DNA of 9,687 nucleotides from Phycisphaerales bacterium. Its GTDB lineage: Bacteria > Planctomycetota > Phycisphaerae > Phycisphaerales > SM1A02. Shown here one piece after another: positions 1 through 5,101 of the stretch (the first letter of the stretch is position 1; every line of letters starts with the position of its first letter). The stretch covers positions 1 through 9,687 of the forward strand of contig SLDM01000185.1 of assembly GCA_007125255.1 (NCBI GenBank), written 5' to 3'. Made by a program: the position numbers and the translations under genes. A model generated the notes under the pieces. It searched no databases and was not told where the DNA came from. It saw only the letters and a program-made list of their open reading frames with translations.

Positions 1-277
1 CGATCTGGTGGAGACCGGCATCGGACGCCGCATCACCGGCCGACGACTTCGCCTCCGTCGCCGCCGCGGCATTGCTGTTGTTCGCGGCCGCCGGAGCCGC
101 GGCGGGAGCGGCGGGGGCCGGCGCGGATGCCACCGGCATCGAGGTGAGTTGGGGCATGGCGTTGACGCTGGAGCGGCGGAGCGTGACCTGCTCTTCATTA
201 TCGCGCAGATCCAGCTCCGTCAGGTCATTGGAGACCATCAGCCGCACCAGTTCCTTCAGTTTGCGAATATCAATCAT
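1..277 (-). CDS. accB: Biotin carboxyl carrier protein of acetyl-CoA carboxylase (N-terminal part, cut by window edge)
   Basis: AccB carries the biotin that shuttles CO2 from biotin carboxylase (AccC) to the carboxyltransferase in the first step of fatty-acid synthesis, in the cytoplasm. I read 92 codons from the ATG at 277. The protein begins MIDIRKLKELVRLMVSNDL and continues with TELDLRDNEEQVTLRRSS, which matches the conserved BCCP N-terminus (E. coli starts MDIRKIKKLIELV, then SELEISEGEESVRISR). From about residue 50 an Ala/Pro-rich hinge follows, as is usual before the biotinyl domain. The biotinyl domain with its biotinylated lysine lies beyond the left edge, so function cannot be confirmed here. 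A Shine-Dalgarno AAGGAT sits 7 nt upstream. The peptidase gene ends 15 nt upstream on the same strand, so the two are probably co-transcribed, and accC would be expected next on the left. Confidence 0.9.
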   Translation of the reverse strand, partial: MIDIRKLKELVRLMVSNDLTELDLRDNEEQVTLRRSSVNAMPQLTSMPVASAPAPAAPAAAPAAANNSNAAAATEAKSSAGDAASDAGLHQI

Positions 278-284
278 GGGCGAA

Positions 285-290
285 ATCCTT
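285..290 (-). promoter_or_regulatory. Ribosome binding site of accB
   Basis: On the minus strand this reads AAGGAT, with 7 nt between it and the accB ATG at 277. It overlaps the short gap after the peptidase stop codon (293-295). This supports the chosen accB start and translation from a shared mRNA. Confidence 0.6.
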
Positions 291-292
291 GG

Positions 293-1483
293 TCAAAGTC
301 GTTCCCCCGCAACCCCCATCGAGCGACCGGGCACTTCCAGCCGCATGGACTCCATGTCCTTCGGCCAGTCGCCGAGCACCCGGCATCCGGTCTCGGTGAT
401 CACCACGTCATCCTCGATGCGGACGCCACCGAGTCCGGGCAGATAGATGCCCGGTTCAACCGTCATCACCATGCCGGATTCCAGGACCACATCCGTCTGG
501 AGGTGGTTGAAATACGGCCCTTCGTGCGTCTGCATGCCGAGGCCGTGGCCGAGACCGTGGCCGAACTGTTCGCCGAAACCGGCCTCGCTGATGATGCTCC
601 GGGCCACACCATCGATCTCCGCGCAGGTCTTCCCGGGTCGGCACGCGTCGATGGCCGCCAACTGCGCTTCGAGCACGATGGCGTAGATCTCGCGCACCTT
701 CACGTGCATCTGGCCGGGCATCTGGCCCACGGCAAACGTGCGGGTCATGTCCGAGGAGTACCCTTCGATCACCGCGCCCCAGTCGATGAGCAGCGTCCCC
801 TCACCGATCGGCGTGTCGCCGGTCTCGTGGTGAATGCGAGAGCTGTTCGCGCCGGTGGCGATGATCGGATCAAAGCTGGCCTTCTCCGCACCGCGCATCT
901 TCATCTCGTACTCGATCCGGGCGCAGAACTCCCGTTCGGTCATGCCGCAGGTCAACTCAGCCAGGGCCGCTTCCAGCGCCGCCTGCTGGACCTGAACGCC
1001 GCGCTCGATGCGGGCGATTTCAAGCACGTCCTTCCGCATCCGGAACGGGGCGATGAGACCGGTGGTTTCGACCAGGCGGACGCCATCAAGGGCTGCCTTC
1101 AGTTGCCGGTGGCCGAGGAGGGTCATGGACTCCGATTGCACGCCCAGCGAGGTCACCGCGCGGTCGCGACAGACCTGGGCGACCGCTTCGGGCAGCCGAT
1201 GCCGCGTGCCGATGAGAACCTCCGTCTCCCCGCCCCGCCAGGGATCGAGCTGCTCGTCGTAGCGCGGATCGGAGATCAGGACCGCATCGGAACCGCTCAG
1301 AAGGAGCAGACAGTCGTGTCCGCTGCAGCCGGTCAGGTAGCGGATGTCCCGGGCGTCCTGCACGAGCAGCGCATCGGCTTCCGCGCCGGCCAGCGCCTCG
1401 CGAACGTGACGGAGGCGCTCGGTCCGGGCTTGCGCCTCATCAGGTTGGTGCTCACCGGCCGGGCCGGTCGGAGAAGTGCTCAT
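293..1483 (-). CDS. pepP: Xaa-Pro aminopeptidase-like M24B metallopeptidase
   Basis: This is a predicted cytoplasmic dimetal peptidase that releases N-terminal residues preceding proline. I use the ATG at 1483 (396 aa, beginning MSTSPTGPAGEHQ). The frame stays open to 1654, but the extra residues are low-complexity and do not resemble the family. Residues 20-145 look like the creatinase-type N-terminal domain ('LLVQDARDIRYLTG'). Residues 155-375 form the pita-bread catalytic domain. All five metal ligands are visible: D234 and D245 in DWGAVIEGYSSDMTRT, H309 in GHGLGHGLG, E343 in TVEPG and E357 in GGVRIE. H320 of THEGP is the usual substrate-site histidine. The length fits short forms such as Bacillus YqhT better than the E. 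coli enzyme of about 440 aa, so prolidase-like specificity (PepQ) is possible. There is no Shine-Dalgarno before the start. It lies 15 nt upstream of accB; such peptidases are often found near efp/accB/accC, although efp is absent between them here. Confidence 0.9.
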   Translation of the reverse strand: MSTSPTGPAGEHQPDEAQARTERLRHVREALAGAEADALLVQDARDIRYLTGCSGHDCLLLLSGSDAVLISDPRYDEQLDPWRGGETEVLIGTRHRLPEAVAQVCRDRAVTSLGVQSESMTLLGHRQLKAALDGVRLVETTGLIAPFRMRKDVLEIARIERGVQVQQAALEAALAELTCGMTEREFCARIEYEMKMRGAEKASFDPIIATGANSSRIHHETGDTPIGEGTLLIDWGAVIEGYSSDMTRTFAVGQMPGQMHVKVREIYAIVLEAQLAAIDACRPGKTCAEIDGVARSIISEAGFGEQFGHGLGHGLGMQTHEGPYFNHLQTDVVLESGMVMTVEPGIYLPGLGGVRIEDDVVITETGCRVLGDWPKDMESMRLEVPGRSMGVAGERL

Positions 1484-1493
1484 ACCGGCGCGG

Positions 1494-1499
1494 AGTATA
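1494..1499 (-). promoter_or_regulatory. Candidate -10 box for a near-leaderless peptidase transcript
   Basis: On the minus strand this is TATACT, a 5/6 match to TATAAT, standing out in very GC-rich surroundings. Only 10 nt separate it from the ATG at 1483, so transcription would start about 3-5 nt before the start codon. No clear -35 partner is visible (TTCGCC at 18-nt spacing is poor). It is consistent with the lack of a ribosome binding site at this gene, but it may be chance. Confidence 0.3.
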
Positions 1500-1565
1500 C
1501 CGCAAGCGCGATCGTGTGGCGAACACGCGCGAAAACGAGGCGATCTTCGAATGCGAGGGGCAATA

Positions 1566-1742
1566 CCCAGCCCCCTGCACTGCTTCTCAACGTGGCTGGG
1601 CGGTAGCTCGTCCCGGAGAGGGACATCTCGTGGTACCGGCCCGACGCCCGGCACGGCCCCGAAGAGACGGCCCCTGCCCCGGGCCGGCCCGAGAGTCCGC
1701 CGCGAACGAAGCTGGCCGATGCACCTTTCGCGGGGCGGCTCT
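1566..1742. repeat. Cluster of four stem-loops, candidate structured RNA or leader
   Basis: Exact complementary arms can be read. CCCAGCC (1566-1572) pairs with GGCTGGG (1594-1600). GTCCC (1610-1614) pairs with GGGAC (1620-1624). CCGGCCC (1636-1642) pairs with GGGCCGG (1681-1687), enclosing GGCA/TGCC (1650-1653 with 1675-1678) and GGCC/GGCC (1655-1658 with 1669-1672). The longest stem joins AGAG, CCGCC and GCGAA (1692-1706, with T1696 bulged) to TTCGC, GGCGG and CTCT (1727-1742, with 1732-1733 bulged), giving 14 base pairs around a 20-nt loop. The strand is unknown; a minus-strand RNA would be a 5' leader of the peptidase-accB mRNA. High GC content makes chance pairing common, so this is only a candidate. 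Confidence 0.35.
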
Positions 1743-1749
1743 GCCCCCT

Positions 1750-1767
1750 CGATTCATCGATGAATCG
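1750..1767. promoter_or_regulatory. Perfect 18-bp palindrome, possible operator
   Basis: CGATTCATCGATGAATCG is identical to its reverse complement over all 18 bases. It is AT-richer than its surroundings. A -35-like TTGACG on the minus strand (1786-1791) is separated from it by 18 nt, which would place the palindrome over the -10 region of a minus-strand promoter. A dimeric regulator site is plausible; no matching gene for the regulator is in the window. Confidence 0.35.
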
Positions 1768-1866
1768 CGCACGAATCTCCGGATGCGTCAAAGGGAAACA
1801 TGTGCGGTCACGCAGCGCGCGTGTATTGAGCGGATGGGAGAATCGGGCCGCGGCGCCTCCCGCTGC

Positions 1867-2583
1867 TCAGGCGGGCTTCGGCCCGCCGCCCTCCTCTTTG
1901 AGCCGGCTCTGCTGAATCACGAACCCGCTGACCGCCGCGAGGGCGACGAGGAGCGGGATCATGAGCTGATTGGCAACCAGGCTTTCGCGGACCGCACCTT
2001 CCCAGGCGGGAACGTGCATGAGCAGGGTAATGACGCCGAAGACGATCATCGCGCCGCCGCCGATGGAGGTGAAGAGCACGATCACCAGTCGGAAGACGAT
2101 GAGCGACGCCATCGCGAGCAGGATGAACCCCATCGCCGCGCCGGCCCAGGTGGCGTCGGCCGGCGTACCGTTGAACGCGGTCCAGAGATTGGCGCCGATG
2201 AACGCGCCGGTCAGCCCGCCGAAGATCGCCACCGAAACCTTGAGCATCGGGGTCGCGATGATCGCGCAGAGCAGCCCCAGGGCGATGGCGATCACGCTTG
2301 ACTTGCCGATGTGCACACTGAGCAGATGGCCGAGTCCGAGCCCGGCGATGAAGGCCAGTGACATGATGACCCACTTGTGCCACCGGTATCCGTTGAGCAT
2401 GCAGAGGACACCGACCACGACGATCACCGATGCCCCGATGAGCGGAATCTGCGAAAGCGAGTCGAGCAGTTCGTTGGGATGATTGAGAATGTCCAGACGA
2501 GTCCACGCCTCCCCCGGAGCGGTACCGCCGCCGGCCTGGTCGGGACGATCTGCTTGTGCGAAGAGGAAGGTTCCTGAAATCAT
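1867..2583 (-). CDS. Seven-segment membrane protein, DUF4203/TMEM198-like
   Basis: The function is unknown. With the ATG at 2583 the protein has 238 aa. A hydrophilic stretch to about residue 40 is followed by roughly seven hydrophobic segments (about 48-65, 70-91, 94-112, 114-135, 147-162, 163-188 and 206-224). The segments are rich in Gly and small residues (GLGLGHLL, FGGLTGAFIGANL), and the C-terminal tail is charged. The seven-segment Gly-rich pattern resembles the DUF4203/TMEM198 family; this is recognised by pattern only. The start is uncertain: a GTG at 2604 gives seven more residues and has GGAGG 11 nt upstream (2616-2620), whereas the ATG lacks a ribosome binding site. Residues up to FLFAQA could be a weak signal-like segment. 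The paralogous membrane gene lies 97 nt upstream on the same strand. The last codons form a 7-bp GC hairpin (1870-1887) immediately before the stop. Confidence 0.7.
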   Translation of the reverse strand: MISGTFLFAQADRPDQAGGGTAPGEAWTRLDILNHPNELLDSLSQIPLIGASVIVVVGVLCMLNGYRWHKWVIMSLAFIAGLGLGHLLSVHIGKSSVIAIALGLLCAIIATPMLKVSVAIFGGLTGAFIGANLWTAFNGTPADATWAGAAMGFILLAMASLIVFRLVIVLFTSIGGGAMIVFGVITLLMHVPAWEGAVRESLVANQLMIPLLVALAAVSGFVIQQSRLKEEGGGPKPA

Positions 2584-2680
2584 GGTTGGGCTCACGGATG
2601 TCACGCCCGGCCGGACCTCCGGCCCGGTGCCGAGCACGCCATGGAATCTGTCCGGTCGGCGGCCAACACCCGCGCCGACG

Positions 2681-3637
2681 TTACGAGGAGGTCTTATCGG
2701 CACGACGTCGTTGAATCGTCCACTGGACGAAGAGACCGATAACCGCCGCGACCGCCCAGATGGCCAGCCAGGAGCGGCCGGACTCGGGCAGCCAGTCGGC
2801 TCCGCCGGGCACGATACGCTCCAGGATGACGCGGAGACTCGCAAGCCAGATCAATGAGCCGGTGAAGCTCGTCACCACGGTGGTACTGAGTTTGGGAACT
2901 GCGGCGCCCACCAGAATGCCGAGAAGGGCTCCCAAGACCGCGGCCGCGAGCAGGAAGGGCCGAATCCGTTCCGGCGTCCGCGCCCAGGACTGCTGCACGC
3001 CGTCGATCAGGCGCCGTGCGAAATTCCGGAACTGCTCGATGTGCTGCTCAAACTCCTCAGTCAGATTGAACTGTTCAGCGAGCGACCTGACTTCCTCCTG
3101 GTCCAGCTTCGCCGGATCGATCTCCGTTCCGGCGGGCAATCGGTCGCGGACCTGCTTTTCGAACCAGTCCTGAATCCAGACGTCGATGCGGTCCTCAACC
3201 CCGGCCGGATCGCCAGCCGGATCACCAGTTGGATCATCCGGATCGGTTTCGGCCGGCGGCCCATTCTGCGGCCCGGTCGCCGCGTCCACGACTTCACCCC
3301 CCTGCAGTTCATGCACGGCAATGACCGCCAGCGGCGCGCCGAAGCCGAACACGATCGCCAGCGCACCGGCAACGGCCAGCCGGTAGGTCAACGCCCCCAT
3401 CGCCGCAAAGAGCAAACCGAGAAAGAGCGCCGCCCCCCATGCCGGAACACCGAGCTGGAACGCATCGCCCAGGATCCAGCCGACCACCCCGCCCAGGAGC
3501 AGCCCGGCCGCGGCAAATCCGGCCCGCAGGATCTTGAAACCCACCGCCCAGAGCAGCAGGCCGACCACCATCAGCAGGAGCAGCGGCACCAGGCCGAGCA
3601 GCGGCAGATCACGCAGAGTTTCGAAAATCTCATTCAT
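2681..3637 (-). CDS. Seven-segment membrane protein with a large soluble insert, DUF4203-like
   Basis: The function is unknown. The protein has 318 aa. Hydrophobic segments lie at about 12-33, 35-57, 67-81 and 84-108. A hydrophilic domain of about 115 residues (110-225) follows, with an acidic Pro/Gly linker (DPDDPTGDPAGDPAG, residues 132-146) and a probable helical part (about 150-215). Three more segments sit at about 227-247, 252-275 and 288-306, before a basic tail (QRRRADK). The N-terminal half aligns by eye with the downstream gene product: both open with an amphipathic stretch and P-L-L/I-G (LRDLPLLG here, LSQIPLIG there), then G..L...G(F/Y), then Gly-rich segments. A tandem duplication with a later insertion is likely. 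The ATG at 3637 has no clear ribosome binding site. The gene is divergent from pheA across 155 nt. An assignment to DUF4203/TMEM198 would need a profile search. Confidence 0.75.
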   Translation of the reverse strand: MNEIFETLRDLPLLGLVPLLLLMVVGLLLWAVGFKILRAGFAAAGLLLGGVVGWILGDAFQLGVPAWGAALFLGLLFAAMGALTYRLAVAGALAIVFGFGAPLAVIAVHELQGGEVVDAATGPQNGPPAETDPDDPTGDPAGDPAGVEDRIDVWIQDWFEKQVRDRLPAGTEIDPAKLDQEEVRSLAEQFNLTEEFEQHIEQFRNFARRLIDGVQQSWARTPERIRPFLLAAAVLGALLGILVGAAVPKLSTTVVTSFTGSLIWLASLRVILERIVPGGADWLPESGRSWLAIWAVAAVIGLFVQWTIQRRRADKTSS

Positions 3638-3777
3638 GGCTGACCGGGATCAACGGGCCGGATTCAATGGACCGGGCGGCGGAGGGCCCGCGATTCTGAC
3701 CCCTGTCGGGTCTTCGGGATTCCCCTCCAAACGTTTCGATCGATCCCGCCAACGGGGCCGATAGAGCATCATACCAC

Positions 3778-3782
3778 GGGAG
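3778..3782 (+). promoter_or_regulatory. Ribosome binding site of pheA
   Basis: GGGAG lies 10 nt before the ATG at 3793. The spacing is slightly long but acceptable, and it supports this start over internal ones. The promoter must lie in the 155-nt divergent region 3638-3792, where I see no convincing -35/-10 pair. Confidence 0.45.
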
Positions 3783-3792
3783 TTGCCCAGTT

Positions 3793-4947
3793 ATGAGCTT
3801 GCCGCCAGATGATCCCCGTCACGAAGCCGGCCGGGAACCGGTGCGGATCGGCGGGGAGGAAACAACCGCCCAGTCCCAAGCCCTTGCGCAGCTGCGGGAG
3901 CGCATCGACCGGATCGATCGGGAACTGGTGCGCCTGCTGAGTGAACGTGCCCAGGTCGTGGTCGACGTCGGCCGAACGAAACGTCATGACGGCACGCCGA
4001 TCTACGCGCCGCACCGCGAGCAGGAAGTGCTTCGCCGTGTTCTCGACTCGAATCCCGGCCCGCTCTCCGGGCGCACGATCGAAGCGATTTACCGTGAGTT
4101 GATGTCCGGCAGCTTCGCGCTGGAACTGCCGTTGCGCGTCGGTTACCTCGGCCCCCCCGGTTCATTCAGCCACGTGGCGGCCGTGCGCCATTTCGGCTCC
4201 TCGGTCGAACTGGATGATCTGCATGAGATTGATCACGTCTTTGAGGAGGTCGCCGCCGGGCGATGCCATTACGGTCTGGTGCCTTACGAAAACTCGATCG
4301 GCGGCTCGATCACCGACACGCTGGATGCATTCACGGTGCACGAGGTCACCATCTACGCCGAAGCGTTGATCGAGGTATCCCACACACTGCTCGCGAACAT
4401 TCCGGCCAATGAAGTCGATCGCATCTATTCCAAACCGCAGATCTTCGGCCAGTGTCGTCGCTGGCTGGCCCGGCACTATCCCGATGCGGAACTGACGCCC
4501 GCCACGAGTTCCTCCGCCGCCGTCCTGCAGGCCCGGACCGAACCCCGCGCCGCGGCGATCGGTTCGACGCTGGCCGGCGAGCTCTACGGAGTGAAGCCGC
4601 TCTTCGAGAAGATTCAGGACAAGACGAACAACATCACCCGTTTTCTGATCCTCGGCAAGCAGGCCGCGCGTCCCAGCGGGGACGACAAGACGACGCTGAG
4701 CTTCGTGACCTCGCACAAGCCCGGCGCCCTGGTCGATGTCCTGGCGGTTTTCCGGGATGCGGGAATCAATCTCAGCCATATCGACAAGCGTCCAAGCGGC
4801 ATGAACAACTGGGAGTACGCCTTTTTCATCGACGGCGACCGACACCGGGATGATCCGGCGATGCGGGAGGCGATCGAAGCGGCACGGGATCACTGCCGGT
4901 CGCTCCATGTGCTCGGCTCCTACCCGCGAAGCAGCCGGGTTCTCTAG
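3793..4947 (+). CDS. pheA: Bifunctional chorismate mutase/prephenate dehydratase (P-protein)
   Basis: The enzyme converts chorismate to prephenate and then to phenylpyruvate, committing carbon to phenylalanine. The protein has 384 aa, normal for the family, after a nonconserved lead of about 27 residues. Residues 28-112 are an AroQ-type chorismate mutase: R35 of LRERI, R52 of SER, K63 of GRTK and E76 of HRE line up with E. coli R11, R28, K39 and E52. The position of E. coli D48 is alanine (A72), and that of Q88 is Glu. Residues 115-290 are the prephenate dehydratase domain (VGYLGPPGSFSHVAA, YGLVPYENSIGGSI, SKPQIFGQCRR, and the catalytic TRF at 282-284 in NNITRFLIL). Residues 298-378 form an ACT domain with GALV at 311-314. 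The usual ESRP motif of the phenylalanine site reads DKRP (331-334). The gene stands alone between a divergent membrane gene and the secreted-protein gene 154 nt downstream, and no terminator is obvious after it. Confidence 0.95.
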   Translation: MSLPPDDPRHEAGREPVRIGGEETTAQSQALAQLRERIDRIDRELVRLLSERAQVVVDVGRTKRHDGTPIYAPHREQEVLRRVLDSNPGPLSGRTIEAIYRELMSGSFALELPLRVGYLGPPGSFSHVAAVRHFGSSVELDDLHEIDHVFEEVAAGRCHYGLVPYENSIGGSITDTLDAFTVHEVTIYAEALIEVSHTLLANIPANEVDRIYSKPQIFGQCRRWLARHYPDAELTPATSSSAAVLQARTEPRAAAIGSTLAGELYGVKPLFEKIQDKTNNITRFLILGKQAARPSGDDKTTLSFVTSHKPGALVDVLAVFRDAGINLSHIDKRPSGMNNWEYAFFIDGDRHRDDPAMREAIEAARDHCRSLHVLGSYPRSSRVL

Positions 4948-5087
4948 ATTAACCGCCGCCACGCCAAGATTCCCTCCTTTTTCCTTGCTTCCGAGCGCAC
5001 TGCGCAGCACACTTGATCTGTTCCGGTGCGGATGCCGTGCCAACCGACGGCCGCCTGTCTGAGCGTCCGCGTCCATTTCCAGTTGCG

Positions 5088-5093
5088 AAAGGG
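5088..5093 (+). promoter_or_regulatory. Ribosome binding site deciding a GTG start
   Basis: AAAGGG sits 8 nt before the GTG at 5102. The GTG is followed directly by two lysine codons and a signal-peptide-like sequence, so this site supports the GTG as the true start of the secreted protein. Confidence 0.6.
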
Positions 5094-5101
5094 TCATACC
5101 A

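Larger units (their letters stand above)
1484..1866. other. 383-nt gap without a gene, rich in inverted repeats
   Basis: This stretch lies between the stop of a membrane-protein gene (1867) and the peptidase start (1483), both on the minus strand. Open frames cross it on both strands, but their translations are low-complexity Arg/Gly/Pro strings without family resemblance. It holds four hairpin-forming inverted repeats between 1566 and 1742, an 18-bp palindrome at 1750-1767, a -35-like TTGACG on the minus strand at 1786-1791, and the -10-like box near the peptidase start. I tested it by eye for tRNA, SRP RNA, RNase P RNA, tmRNA and common riboswitch signatures and recognised none. Confidence 0.6.

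Noticed and set aside
8..1606. A 532-codon open frame on the plus strand
   Set aside because: It runs antisense through accB and the peptidase, whose family motifs and metal ligands are clear. Its translation is His/Arg/Gly-rich without family resemblance, a usual shadow in GC-rich DNA.
1484..1654. Longer peptidase reading frame starting at 1654
   Set aside because: The extra 57 residues are low-complexity and Arg/Pro-rich, and the segment overlaps the stem-loop region. The ATG at 1483 gives a protein of normal family length.
1480..1791. A 103-codon minus-strand open frame in the gap before the peptidase
   Set aside because: It overlaps the peptidase start in another frame, shows no recognisable domain, and spans the inverted-repeat cluster. 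A small protein cannot be excluded, but nothing supports it.
2584..2844. N-terminal extension of the 238-aa membrane protein up to 2844
   Set aside because: It would overlap the end of the upstream gene by 164 nt, and the added residues look like frame-shifted noise. Only a short GTG extension to 2604 is reasonable.
3698..3712. Small hairpin GACCC-CTGTC-GGGTC in the divergent promoter region
   Set aside because: It has a stem of only five pairs and no T-run or known regulatory pattern; such stems are frequent in GC-rich DNA.
4969..4992. Pyrimidine-rich tract after pheA as a terminator
   Set aside because: There is no stem before the T-containing stretch, so it does not meet the pattern of an intrinsic terminator.
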